Assembly: GCF_003464165.1 (NCBI RefSeq)
Contig: NZ_QSEK01000016.1
Coordinates: 1-64,000 of the forward strand
Source: Eubacterium sp. AM49-13BH
GTDB lineage: Bacteria; Bacillota; Clostridia; Lachnospirales; Lachnospiraceae
Direction of reading: 5' to 3'
DNA length: 64,000 bases
Within the stretch, counting starts at the first letter, position 1. The number at the start of each line of letters is the position of its first letter. The notes under the pieces are model-generated. The model saw nothing but the letters and a program-made list of their open reading frames with translations, had not been told where the DNA came from and made no database searches. Of the stretch, positions 1-7,719 are shown one piece after another. The translations under genes and the position numbers were made by a program.

Positions 1-14
1 TATATATATAAATA

Positions 15-48
15 TATATATAATTATCTACTATATATAATTATCTAC
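15..48. repeat. 17-bp exact tandem repeat at the end of the first gene
   Basis: Two exact head-to-tail copies of a 17-base unit (15-31 and 32-48) follow an AT run. The unit contains TAATTATCTAC. The second copy includes the stop codon and last codons of the leftward gene at 41-358. It resembles an iteron-like or protein-binding repeat, but only two copies are visible and the window starts here, so no function is assigned. Confidence 0.6.
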
Positions 49-358
49 TATGTTTCTTTTTACGCTTACAGATGATATATTTGTTACCCACATATGTTTT
101 CTGCCCATTATATACTTCTTTAATAAAACCCTTATTGATAAGCATATTCCTAGCTGTTAGGTATGTGTGTTTTGATATTCCTATAGCTTGACTAGCGTAT
201 GTATTTGTATACTCAAAGGGTTCATCTATTGGCGTTCTGCTTGCAACTCTTTTCATGTCTAGATATAATATCTTAGCAGTTGTGGATAATTCTTTAAAAT
301 CATTATCCTTTACGAGACTATCAGTATAAACGGCATAGCCTTGCCTATATTTTGCAAT
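41..358 (-). CDS. Winged-helix-like protein of the integrated element, probable ATT start
   Basis: Small basic protein (105 aa if begun at 358) with a helix-turn-helix-like stretch (YASQAIGISKHTYLTARNML) followed by a wing-like segment, as in element-encoded replication or regulatory proteins. The first ATG is at 256, but the frame stays open to a TGA at 365-367, and the upstream residues (LSTTAKILYLDMKR) match the usual N-terminal helix of such proteins. No ATG, GTG or TTG lies in that extension. An ATT codon at 356-358 sits six bases after AGAGGTGA, so I favour this rare start. It follows the 365-619 gene in the same frame, separated by the single TGA and six bases. Function unknown; replication or excision control is inference. 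Confidence 0.5.
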   Translation of the reverse strand: MAKYRQGYAVYTDSLVKDNDFKELSTTAKILYLDMKRVASRTPIDEPFEYTNTYASQAIGISKHTYLTARNMLINKGFIKEVYNGQKTYVGNKYIICKRKKKHSR

Positions 359-364
359 CCTAGA

Positions 365-619
365 TCACCTCTTTCTGTGTAATGTATCTATGTACCAGGC
401 AGCAGCTCTTTTTGTCTCTTCCTGTACATGATTCTCATATTCAGTTGTAAACTGTTTATAATAGACTCTTGCTTTGCTTACTCCGACACTTTCCAACTTT
501 CTCAAAGCTGTTTCTTTATAACTACTGTCATATATGCTATATCCATATATCTTCATAAACAGTTCTTTGGTTAATTTCATATCAGGAGTAATCATGTCTA
601 ATAGCTGTCTTTTATCCAA
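365..619 (-). CDS. Hypothetical element protein, 84 aa, TTG start
   Basis: Unrecognised basic protein of 84 residues, charged and probably helical, without membrane segment or cysteine motif. The start is TTG (617-619), preceded by AAAGGTGG about ten bases upstream; an internal ATG at 593-595 lacks as good a site. It overlaps the end of the upstream HTH gene by eight bases and its TGA immediately precedes the downstream small gene, so the three are translationally coupled. Position in an element early-gene operon suggests a regulatory or replication accessory role, but nothing in the sequence proves this. Confidence 0.5.
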   Translation of the reverse strand: MDKRQLLDMITPDMKLTKELFMKIYGYSIYDSSYKETALRKLESVGVSKARVYYKQFTTEYENHVQEETKRAAAWYIDTLHRKR

Positions 620-830
620 TTAAATCAGCCACCTTTACACCTAAAGCCTTTGATATCTTTCCCAAATATATGGGCTTTATATAGCAGCCTTTTCTGGCCG
701 TATATACAACATTGTTTGATACTCCAGCTTTAACGGCTAAGCTCTTAGGCTCAAGTTCTGCATTGGCTAATGCTATATTGAATTTAACGCTATCAACTCT
801 TAGCATTGTCTTATCTTTTGGCAATGGCAT
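612..830 (-). CDS. Small XRE-family DNA-binding protein (Cro-like)
   Basis: A 72-residue protein that is nearly all helix-turn-helix: SLAVKAGVSNNVVYTARKG is helix 2-turn-helix 3, followed by LGKISKALGVKVADLIG, the typical closing helix of Cro/C1-type domains. The ATG at 828-830 has AAAGGAG eight bases upstream. It lies third from the divergent repressor and in the same leftward operon as 963-1154, to which it is distantly similar. Likely a Cro-like or excision-control regulator of the element; the DNA target is unknown. Confidence 0.7.
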   Translation of the reverse strand: MPLPKDKTMLRVDSVKFNIALANAELEPKSLAVKAGVSNNVVYTARKGCYIKPIYLGKISKALGVKVADLIG

Positions 831-947
831 TTATACATCTCCTTTCCCATTAAAATCATTCCCATTTTTAATTAGATAGGTGTTTTCCCCCTGTTAAGCA
901 TTTACAGCCAAGAACAGGCTATGTGAATAATGCTTTGACATGATCCT

Positions 948-963
948 GTTGCACCGGTGCAAC
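948..963. promoter_or_regulatory. 16-bp perfect palindrome between two XRE genes
   Basis: GTTGCACCGGTGCAAC is a perfect 16-base palindrome touching the stop codon of the gene at 963-1154. There is no loop and no T-run, so a terminator is unlikely. It sits in a 132-base gap within the leftward operon and could be a dimeric regulator site or a processing hairpin. It is unlike the AT-rich operators at 1176-1283. Confidence 0.45.
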
Positions 964-1154
964 TAATCAATAATTTCTGTTACATCAACAGCCAGAGCCT
1001 TGGCAATTTTACCTATTGTCTCTGGTCTTACTTCTTTACTAGTATTCATAGCTGCACACAATGTACCTTTTGGTACGCCTGCTGCTATGATGTCTTTTGA
1101 ACTCATACAAGCCCTCGCTTTTGCAAGTTCGAATTTCTCTTTATTCATTTTCAA
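963..1154 (-). CDS. Small XRE-family protein, first leftward gene
   Basis: A 63-residue Cro/C1-type HTH protein; KDIIAAGVPKGTLCAAMNTS is the turn region and IGKIAKALAVDVTEIID the last helix. The likely start is TTG (1152-1154), six bases after AGGTGA; the ATG two codons later is more distant from that site. It is the first gene downstream of a strong promoter (TTGACA, 17 bp, TATTAT) that faces away from the CI-like repressor, the layout of a Cro gene in a lysogeny switch. It is therefore probably the Cro counterpart. Confidence 0.7.
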   Translation of the reverse strand: MKMNKEKFELAKARACMSSKDIIAAGVPKGTLCAAMNTSKEVRPETIGKIAKALAVDVTEIID

Positions 1155-1175
1155 TGTAATTCACCTCGCTTTTAT

Positions 1176-1289
1176 TTCATTTAGAATGAACTTATGATAT
1201 GATAATAAGGATTATTTTTGATTTTGTCAACAGTTAAAATGAACATTTTATTTTATTCTTGACTTTTTACATTTAAAATGTAATATGAT
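1176..1289. promoter_or_regulatory. Divergent promoters with three operator palindromes
   Basis: The gap between the Cro-like gene and the CI-like repressor carries three perfect inverted repeats of related sequence: TTCATT-TAG-AATGAA (1176-1190), TAAAATG-AA-CATTTTA (1235-1250) and TTACATTT-A-AAATGTAA (1267-1283). The leftward promoter is TTGACA (1225-1230) and TATTAT (1202-1207) with 17 bp spacing. The rightward repressor promoter has TTGACT at 1259-1264 and TATGAT or TAATAT near 1281-1289, with the third palindrome filling its spacer. This is a lambda-like switch in which the repressor would autoregulate and shut off the leftward operon. Confidence 0.75.
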
Positions 1290-1307
1290 TTAATAAGGAG
1301 GTGGAAT

Positions 1308-1694
1308 ATGTCAGATAGCGAACTAAGACAAGAATTTGCAGCACGCCTAAAATATTACATGAATATAAAAGGCTGTAAGCAATCAGATATTGCCAGGGAT
1401 TTAGGTATTAATATGTCAACCATTTCCAGTTGGTGCAATGGGGTGATGATTCCTCGAATGGAAAAAATAAAAATGTTAGCAGACTATTTTAATATAAATA
1501 TGTCTGATTTATTAGAAGATGACACTGAATTAAACAATAAAAGCTATTACATTAATGACGACGCAAAGGATATTGCACAATTCTTGTATGAGAATCCTGA
1601 TTACAAAGTATTATTTGACGCTTCCAGAAAAGTGAAGAAAGAAGATATCCAGTTTGTAAAAGATATGATTGATAGATTATCTAAAAATGAATAA
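1308..1694 (+). CDS. CI-like XRE-family repressor of the element
   Basis: 128 aa. Residues 6-65 form a typical helix-turn-helix domain (KQSDIARDLGINMSTISSWC, then IPRMEKIKMLADYFNINMSDLL). The remaining ~60 residues are an oligomerisation-like helical tail (AKDIAQFLYENPDYKVLFDASRKVKKEDIQFVKDMIDRL) common to Clostridial element repressors; there is no peptidase domain, so SOS-type self-cleavage is not expected. The ATG at 1308 follows AAGGAGG by six bases. It is divergent from the Cro-like gene across three palindromic operators and is followed by the integrase region. It most likely maintains the integrated state. Confidence 0.85.
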   Translation: MSDSELRQEFAARLKYYMNIKGCKQSDIARDLGINMSTISSWCNGVMIPRMEKIKMLADYFNINMSDLLEDDTELNNKSYYINDDAKDIAQFLYENPDYKVLFDASRKVKKEDIQFVKDMIDRLSKNE

Positions 1695-1751
1695 TAACAG
1701 GTGAACGGGTGCAAGATAACCGGTCCAACTTTGGATTGGTGTTGAAGCAAT

Positions 1752-1836
1752 AAAAAAAGCCCCTTGTGCTGGCAACACAAAAGGCTTCTCCGTCCATTTT
1801 ATAGAGCATACCTATAAATGAACATAGTCTTACCCA
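1752..1836 (-). ncRNA. Candidate small RNA between repressor and integrase
   Basis: The minus strand has a complete transcription unit without a gene. A promoter-like TTGCTA (1866-1871) and TACAAT (1843-1848) are spaced by 17 bp. About 85 nt downstream, arms 1776-1787 and 1757-1768 form a 12-bp stem with two G-U pairs around a seven-base loop, followed by seven T residues. On the plus strand the same hairpin has mismatches and no T-run, so the terminator is specific to the minus strand. The only reading frame inside starts at an ATG and ends after eight codons. Expression and target are unknown. Confidence 0.45.
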
Positions 1837-1869
1837 AAGATTATTGTATCATTTTAGGGACATATTAGC

Positions 1870-1896
1870 AAGGGTATCCATAATGTTCATACCCTT
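1870..1896. promoter_or_regulatory. Inverted repeat upstream of the integrase
   Basis: AAGGGTAT (1870-1877) and ATACCCTT (1889-1896) are perfect 8-bp arms around 11 bases. The repeat touches the -35 box of the candidate leftward small RNA and lies 100 bp upstream of the integrase gene. It could be an operator for either transcript or an accessory recombination site. The rest of 1897-1994 is AT-rich leader with AGAGGG before the integrase ATG. Confidence 0.4.
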
Positions 1897-1994
1897 AATA
1901 TGTCTATTTTTATATGTTTTAAATTTACTAATAATTATTTTTTAACATTTTATCTAAATATGATTAAACAACTTTAGAAAAGAGGGATACAATA

Positions 1995-3038
1995 ATGACA
2001 TACAAGAAACCATTAAGACGAAAGAACGGCTCAGGTAGTGTTGTCCATCTGTCTGGCCGTCGTAGAGAACCCTTTGAGGTTAGAGTTAATACACGTATGG
2101 ACGAGCGCAATTATCCAATATATGATGTTCTGGGGAGATATGCGGATCGTGATGAAGCCATGGCAGCCCTACTAAAATATAATAAAAATCCTTATGACCT
2201 TGCTATAAATGACCTCACATTTGAAGATGTTTATAAACTTTGGTTTGATTGGAAATATACTCATGGAAAAAAGAAATATTCTCCCAGCTCCATTGCATGC
2301 ACCAAGGCAGCATTTAACAAATGTACCTGCATATACAATGTAATATTTAAGGATATCAAAACTCCTCAACTGCAGGCGATATTGAATAATGATAAATATT
2401 CACATGCTATGCTTGAACATGTCCATAATCTTTTTAAACAAATGTACAAATACGCTATTCAGTTTGATATCGCTGAAAAGAACTATGCACAATTCACATT
2501 CATTCCAAAGGAAGATGATGATGAGCACGGCGTACCATTTACACAGGAAGATATTACAAAGCTTTGGAATAACCTTGATAAGCCCTATGTGGATAGCGTT
2601 TTGATATTTATATACTCCGGATTCAGAATAACAGAACTGTTTACAATGCCACTATCTGACATAGACATAAATAATATGACTTTTAAAGGTGGTATAAAGA
2701 CTGCTGCCGGTAAAAATAGAGTTGTTCCAATACACAGCAAGATACAACCTCTTGTTGCTAAGCGTCTTAAGGTTGCCCAGGATAATCTATTTAATATATC
2801 AAAGGCTGCATACTATGATGAATTCAATAAGGCTTTGTTAATGTCTGGCATAACAGATATTCATACACCGCACGACTGCCGGCATACATTTGCAACTATG
2901 CTAGACAATGCTGGTGCTAATCACATAAGTATCAAACGATTAATGGGTCATAGCTCTGGCAATGATATAACTGACAAGATATATACCCATAAAGACATAG
3001 AACAACTCAGAAAAGCTATAGAAATGATAAAGGACTGA
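1995..3038 (+). CDS. int: Tyrosine recombinase / integrase
   Basis: 347 aa site-specific recombinase of an integrated element. The N-terminal ~60 residues (RRKNGSGSVVHLSGRR) look like an arm-type DNA-binding domain, then a SAM-like core-binding domain (about 65-165), then the catalytic domain. All catalytic elements are present: Arg in IYSGFRITELF, Lys in GIKTAAGKNRVVPIH, HDCRHTFATM (H-x-x-R), and GHSSGNDITDKIYTH with the distal His and the nucleophilic Tyr. It is intact and last in the element, with a terminator overlapping its stop. This places the chromosomal junction in 3039-3209. Confidence 0.93.
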   Translation: MTYKKPLRRKNGSGSVVHLSGRRREPFEVRVNTRMDERNYPIYDVLGRYADRDEAMAALLKYNKNPYDLAINDLTFEDVYKLWFDWKYTHGKKKYSPSSIACTKAAFNKCTCIYNVIFKDIKTPQLQAILNNDKYSHAMLEHVHNLFKQMYKYAIQFDIAEKNYAQFTFIPKEDDDEHGVPFTQEDITKLWNNLDKPYVDSVLIFIYSGFRITELFTMPLSDIDINNMTFKGGIKTAAGKNRVVPIHSKIQPLVAKRLKVAQDNLFNISKAAYYDEFNKALLMSGITDIHTPHDCRHTFATMLDNAGANHISIKRLMGHSSGNDITDKIYTHKDIEQLRKAIEMIKD

Positions 3039-3060
3039 GCACTTTTGCCCAGTCCTTTTT
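3029..3060 (+). terminator. Integrase terminator
   Basis: AAAGGACTG (3029-3037) pairs with CAGTCCTTT (3050-3058) and is followed by TT; the left arm overlaps the integrase stop codon. A standard intrinsic terminator closing the element transcript. Confidence 0.8.
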
Positions 3061-3063
3061 ATG

Positions 3064-3083
3064 TGTCACTAGCTTGTCACTAG
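3064..3083. repeat. Direct repeats TGTCACTAG, possible integrase arm sites
   Basis: TGTCACTAG occurs at 3064-3072 and again at 3075-3083, an 11-bp period, directly after the integrase terminator. Repeats in this position are commonly the arm-type sites of tyrosine recombinases. The att core itself cannot be identified because the other end of the element is outside the window; it should lie between here and the chromosomal gene ending at 3210. Confidence 0.5.
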
Positions 3084-3209
3084 TAATATAATTTTAAGCC
3101 TATTTTAACATTTAACACTTTTGCATAAATGCGCATAAACTCTATATTTCTACAAAAACAATAATATTGAATATTATGCATTATTTAATATTAAGTTAAC
3201 AAATACATA

Positions 3210-4307
3210 TTACTCTGCTCTTGACATAGCCTGCTCGTAGTCTCTTGTTCCAACCCAGATTTCCTTAGTATATGGACACTTCTTCTGTTTAATAGAGCGC
3301 TTGATAATAACCGAAATACATATCACATTCGCTATTATTGCAAGCATTGCAACAACTCCCTGTGCTGTCGGGTTAGCTGTTATACCAAAGTTGGCAATTG
3401 CATCTCCTGCACTTGCACCTGTGGTGTGACATGTAATTGCTGCATTATAAAGGTCAAGTGCCTTAACGCCAGCCTTAGTTGCTCCACCGTATAATGATGG
3501 CAATACACTAAAAGTATTACTTAACTGGAATAATGGTAATACCTGTGCAAACATACACCATGTTGCAAGTGTCATGGCTCTGTTCTGAATCCATCCACCC
3601 TTATTCCATAATGCATTAGCAAATGTAGGAGCAAGAAGAAGAGCTACTCCACAGTACCATGTATGTGTTGGAAGATTACAATATGTATACTCAAAATTCC
3701 AGATGTCATAAGCAACGATAAACCATATTGTCATATCCGGCCAGAGCATATCATCTTTTTTCTTAGATGAGTAAATTCCCCACCAGCCTGTCATACAGAA
3801 GATATTAATAAGTCCTGCAATTCCATTAACAATATTCCACCAGCCACCATAAAGGAATACACCTTCATTAGATGCCCACCACGCACCAGAAAAATCTCCA
3901 GTAATCTGGTAAGCTCTTATGGCTGATTCAAAATCAGATACTACCGCAATAAGAATATTAATAGCAACAATTACGAATGGCCAAGGTTTAAACCATTCTT
4001 TCTTTCCAATTCCCCACTTATACTTAATCATGAGGAAACCGACAACTCCGATATCTGCTGCATAAAGCTTAGCATAATGGAACCATCCGTTCATATACTC
4101 ATATGTCTGATTGCTGTGACCGCCAAACAGACCTGCCTGAATTGCTATGAAATAGATTGTGAGTACAGCCGGAATGATAACGAATAACACGATACCACCA
4201 ATCTTAGTACGACGACCTATCTCATTAAGAATTACTAATCCTGCAAACACAAGCACCCAACCCAGTAACTGAGTCATGGCTGTGCTGCCATAAAGTTGAA
4301 ATAACAT
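3210..4307 (-). CDS. DUF5692-like polytopic membrane protein
   Basis: 365 aa, very hydrophobic and rich in aromatic residues, with roughly nine to ten membrane segments (first at about 10-30) and a short basic cytoplasmic tail. The Trp- and Gly-rich stretches (GWWNIVNGIAGLINIF, TYCNLPTHTWYCG) match my memory of the DUF5692 family found in gut Clostridia; its role is not known. The ATG at 4307 follows GGAGGCG. It has its own promoter just upstream and is the first chromosomal gene next to the element. A transporter or sensor role would be guesswork. Confidence 0.6.
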   Translation of the reverse strand: MLFQLYGSTAMTQLLGWVLVFAGLVILNEIGRRTKIGGIVLFVIIPAVLTIYFIAIQAGLFGGHSNQTYEYMNGWFHYAKLYAADIGVVGFLMIKYKWGIGKKEWFKPWPFVIVAINILIAVVSDFESAIRAYQITGDFSGAWWASNEGVFLYGGWWNIVNGIAGLINIFCMTGWWGIYSSKKKDDMLWPDMTIWFIVAYDIWNFEYTYCNLPTHTWYCGVALLLAPTFANALWNKGGWIQNRAMTLATWCMFAQVLPLFQLSNTFSVLPSLYGGATKAGVKALDLYNAAITCHTTGASAGDAIANFGITANPTAQGVVAMLAIIANVICISVIIKRSIKQKKCPYTKEIWVGTRDYEQAMSRAE

Positions 4308-4348
4308 TGTTCACGCCTCCAATCGCTTGATTGATTTATTTTATAAGT

Positions 4349-4377
4349 ATTTTACACTTTTTTAATTGTTATTTCAA
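4349..4377 (-). promoter_or_regulatory. Promoter of the DUF5692-like gene
   Basis: On the minus strand TTGAAA (4372-4377) and TAAAAT (4349-4354) are separated by 17 bp, about 40 bp upstream of the start codon. It matches the sigma-A consensus well. Confidence 0.65.
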
Positions 4378-4430
4378 TGTTTTTGTTAAAAGATTATCGT
4401 ATTTTGTCACAGATAATACACAAATGTATA

Positions 4431-5747
4431 TTATTTCCTTTCAGGAATAATATATATCCAGATAAGTGAACTCACCAGTAAAAGCATAGGATAAAACAGC
4501 TTTGGCAGTATCTGAAACGCCGTAACATTATATCCAAGTTCTGAAACTGCTGATATTGCAACCAGCATCTGCGCACCATATGGAATTATCCCTTGAAATA
4601 CGCATGAAAATGTATCAAGAAGAGAAGCTGCTTTTCTAGGTGTTATATCATAATCTTCTGACATCTCTTTAGCTATTGGATTAGCCATTACAATAGCTAC
4701 GGTATTATTAGCTGTAGCAATATCCATTGCACCAACTAAAAGTCCCATTCCAAGCTGTCCACCTTTTTTCCCTTTAAATAATCTTCTTATTCCATTAAGC
4801 AGGGCGTTAAATCCACCATACTCTTTAATGAGTGAGCACATTACAGATACAAGCACTGCCACCATACATGTTTCAAACATTCCTGATGCACCGCTTCCCA
4901 TATTAAGAAGCAGAGTCTCCAATGTAACCCCACCCATAACAAGCATAATAACTATTCCCGAGATTATACCTGTTATAAGAACAACAAAAACATTTACACC
5001 AATAATTCCACCTGCAAGTACAAGCACATATGGAATAATCTGAAAAAGATTATATGAATGTGCAATCTCACCATGAATATCTGTATTAAAAGATAGAATA
5101 AGAATTATAACAAGTGTCACAATTGCTGCAGGAAGCGCAATCCAGAAGTTCTCCCTGAACTTATCCTTCATAGCACATCCCTGACCATTACATGCCGCAA
5201 TTGTAGTATCTGATATAAATGAAAGATTATCTCCGAACATCGCTCCACCCATAACAGATGCAACGCAGAGTGCCATACTAAAGCCTGACGCTTCCGACAC
5301 TGCAACCGCAATCGGTGTAATAAGAGTTATTGTTCCAACTGATGTTCCCATAGCCGTAGAAACAAAGCAAGCAACGATAAAAAGTACTGCCACTGCAAAC
5401 TTTGTAGGAATAATGCCAAGCATGAAATATGCTACACTTTCTGCACTGCTTCTTCCTACAACACCAACAAATATTCCCGCTGTAATGAATATAAGAAGCA
5501 TCGTTATAATATTCTTATCCGCAAGGCCATTGGCCATCACCTGGAGCTTCTCATCAAATTTAAGCTGAGAATTCTGCATACATGCAACAAGTATTGCTGC
5601 CATAAATGCAACAATAATCGGAACATTATAAAATCCCATCGGAATCTTCATAACATATTCAAATATAATTCCGGTTCCAAGATACAAAACAAGAAATACA
5701 AGTATAGGTACCAGTGCAACCGGATTAGAACGTCTGTTTTTCTTCAT
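4431..5747 (-). CDS. nhaC: Na+/H+ antiporter, NhaC family
   Basis: 438 aa with about ten to twelve membrane segments and few charged residues outside loops. The central part (AVSEASGFSMALCVASVMGG followed by MFGDNLSFISDTTIAACNGQGC) is the conserved signature of NhaC-type exchangers, with the Asp residues of the GDN and SDTT motifs. It should exchange external protons for cytoplasmic Na+ in the cytoplasmic membrane, although some family members carry organic acids. It starts nine bases after the prfA stop and so is probably read through from the rho-prfA operon. Intact. Confidence 0.8.
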   Translation of the reverse strand: MKKNRRSNPVALVPILVFLVLYLGTGIIFEYVMKIPMGFYNVPIIVAFMAAILVACMQNSQLKFDEKLQVMANGLADKNIITMLLIFITAGIFVGVVGRSSAESVAYFMLGIIPTKFAVAVLFIVACFVSTAMGTSVGTITLITPIAVAVSEASGFSMALCVASVMGGAMFGDNLSFISDTTIAACNGQGCAMKDKFRENFWIALPAAIVTLVIILILSFNTDIHGEIAHSYNLFQIIPYVLVLAGGIIGVNVFVVLITGIISGIVIMLVMGGVTLETLLLNMGSGASGMFETCMVAVLVSVMCSLIKEYGGFNALLNGIRRLFKGKKGGQLGMGLLVGAMDIATANNTVAIVMANPIAKEMSEDYDITPRKAASLLDTFSCVFQGIIPYGAQMLVAISAVSELGYNVTAFQILPKLFYPMLLLVSSLIWIYIIPERK

Positions 5748-5756
5748 ATATTCTTA

Positions 5757-6830
5757 TTAATCCTCGCCCATTTTAGCAAGCTTTGCAGCCTGGTCAGCAG
5801 CAATACATGCATCAATAATATCCTGAATATCTCCATCCATAATCTTATCAAGCTTATATAATGTAAGACCAATTCTGTGATCAGTTACTCTTCCCTGTGG
5901 GAAATTATATGTTCTTATCTTCTCAGCTCTGTCACCTGTACCAATCTGGCTTCTTCTTGCATCTGCTTCAGCATCATGTGCCTTCTGTGTCTCAATATCG
6001 TATAACTTGGCTCTTAAGAGTGCAAATGCTTTCTCTTTATTCTGAATCTGAGACTTCTCTGTCTGTGAATAGATAACAATTCCTGTTGGATAATGTGTAA
6101 GACGTACAGCTGAATCTGTTGTATTGACACACTGACCACCATTACCAGAAGCTCTCATAACATCGATACGGATATCCTTCTCATCGATATGGATATCAAC
6201 TTCTTCTGCCTCTGGCATAACAGCTACAGAAGCTGTAGAAGTCTGGATTCGTCCATTAGATTCAGTTACTGGGATTCTCTGTACTCTGTGAACACCTGAC
6301 TCATATTTCATAATAGAGTAAGCACCCTGTCCCTTAACCATGAATTCAACTTCCTTCATACCACCGATACCAGTCTCATCACCGCTTAATACTTCAACCT
6401 TCCAGCCCCTTGCCTGTGCATAATGTACATACATTCTGAAAAGCTCAGCTGCAAAAAGTGCTGCTTCTTCTCCACCAGCACCTGCTCTTATCTCGACAAC
6501 GATATCCTTGTCATCATTAGGATCTTTAGGTAAAAGAAGAATCTTTAATTCATGTTCTAATTCTTCAACTCTTGCCTTAGACTCATTAAGTTCCTCTTTA
6601 GCCATCTCTTTAAGTTCTTCATCTGTCTCTTCATCAAGAATAGCAAGACTGTCCTCAATATTCTTCTTACAGTTCTTATACTCAGTATAAGTCTCTATAA
6701 GTGGTGCAAGACTGCTCTGCTCCTTCATAAGCTTTCTGAACTTTTCCTGGTCATTAACTACATCTGGATTACCAAGTTCAGCAGTTATATCTTCATATCT
6801 GTTGACTGTATCTTCAAGTCTATCAAACAT
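5757..6830 (-). CDS. prfA: Peptide chain release factor 1
   Basis: 357 aa, normal length for RF1. It recognises UAA and UAG in the ribosomal A site and triggers peptidyl-tRNA hydrolysis. The codon-reading PxT motif is present ([10 protein letters not shown]), and the catalytic loop reads [18 protein letters not shown], with GGQ intact but Cys in the position after Gln where many bacteria have His. Because PVT rather than SPF is present, this is RF1 and not RF2. It lies 48 bp downstream of prmC, whose product methylates the Gln of GGQ, and is followed directly by nhaC. Confidence 0.95.
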   Translation of the reverse strand: MFDRLEDTVNRYEDITAELGNPDVVNDQEKFRKLMKEQSSLAPLIETYTEYKNCKKNIEDSLAILDEETDEELKEMAKEELNESKARVEELEHELKILLLPKDPNDDKDIVVEIRAGAGGEEAALFAAELFRMYVHYAQARGWKVEVLSGDETGIGGMKEVEFMVKGQGAYSIMKYESGVHRVQRIPVTESNGRIQTSTASVAVMPEAEEVDIHIDEKDIRIDVMRASGNGGQCVNTTDSAVRLTHYPTGIVIYSQTEKSQIQNKEKAFALLRAKLYDIETQKAHDAEADARRSQIGTGDRAEKIRTYNFPQGRVTDHRIGLTLYKLDKIMDGDIQDIIDACIAADQAAKLAKMGED

Positions 6831-6877
6831 ATTATGTCACTTTCCCTTTCTATAATTAATAAAACTTATATTAATTG

Positions 6878-7717
6878 TTACTTTCTTCCCATAACAACGC
6901 GGTCAAGACCCGCTAAATCCTTAACCACCACTATATCTTTAAAACCTGCCTGTTTCATAATATCTGAAACATCTGCTGCCTGCTCAGCCCCTATTTCATA
7001 GCACAGATAACCATTCATCTTAAGATAATCCCATGATTTATCAGTAATTCTTCTGTAAAACATGAGACCATCCTCTGTTCCATCAAGTGCAAGCATTGGA
7101 TCATGCAGACGGACCTCATCCTGAAGTCCCTCAATTACCTTAGTTGGTATATATGGCGGATTAGACACTATTATATCATATCTCCTGTCCGCTCCTAATG
7201 CAGCAAATAAATCACTCTGTATGAAATCAATATTGTCCGCATCAAGATTACATTTATTCTTCCATGCTACAGCTAATGCCTTGTCAGATATATCAACACC
7301 TGTCACATTGCTATCAGGAAATTTCTTTGCAAGTGTTATGCCTATACATCCTGAACCTGTACACATATCAAGTATATCATATCCATCCTTTGCGACTTTA
7401 ATAACCTCGCTGACAAGAATTTCTGTATCCTGCCTTGGTATAAGTACATTTTCATTAACCACGAACTCATATCCATAAAAATATGCTTTCCCGAGGATAT
7501 GCTGCAATGGTTTATGAGATGCTCTCTTTTCTATATATTCCTTAAATAAACTGAAATCTTTCTCTGACAGTTCGTTATCTCCATTAATAAAATAAAATGT
7601 TCTTGTCATTCCATTAATAGACGACAACAATTCAAAGCTGTCATACTCTGCATTATCAACATTATTGTCTCTAAGCTTTTCAGCACCCCAGTTTACTGCT
7701 TGTCTGATTGTCATCAT
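6878..7717 (-). CDS. prmC: Release factor glutamine methyltransferase
   Basis: 279 aa. N-terminal helical domain (1-75) recognises the release factor; the C-terminal Rossmann methyltransferase has the SAM motif ILDMCTGSGCIGITLAKKF and the substrate-gripping NPPYI that marks PrmC/HemK. It transfers a methyl group to the Gln of the GGQ loop of RF1 and RF2. The start is ATG at 7715-7717, two bases after the end of the DUF1385 reading frame, so the two are coupled. Order prmC then prfA is typical of Clostridia. Confidence 0.93.
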   Translation of the reverse strand: MMTIRQAVNWGAEKLRDNNVDNAEYDSFELLSSINGMTRTFYFINGDNELSEKDFSLFKEYIEKRASHKPLQHILGKAYFYGYEFVVNENVLIPRQDTEILVSEVIKVAKDGYDILDMCTGSGCIGITLAKKFPDSNVTGVDISDKALAVAWKNKCNLDADNIDFIQSDLFAALGADRRYDIIVSNPPYIPTKVIEGLQDEVRLHDPMLALDGTEDGLMFYRRITDKSWDYLKMNGYLCYEIGAEQAADVSDIMKQAGFKDIVVVKDLAGLDRVVMGRK

Positions 7718-7719
7718 AG

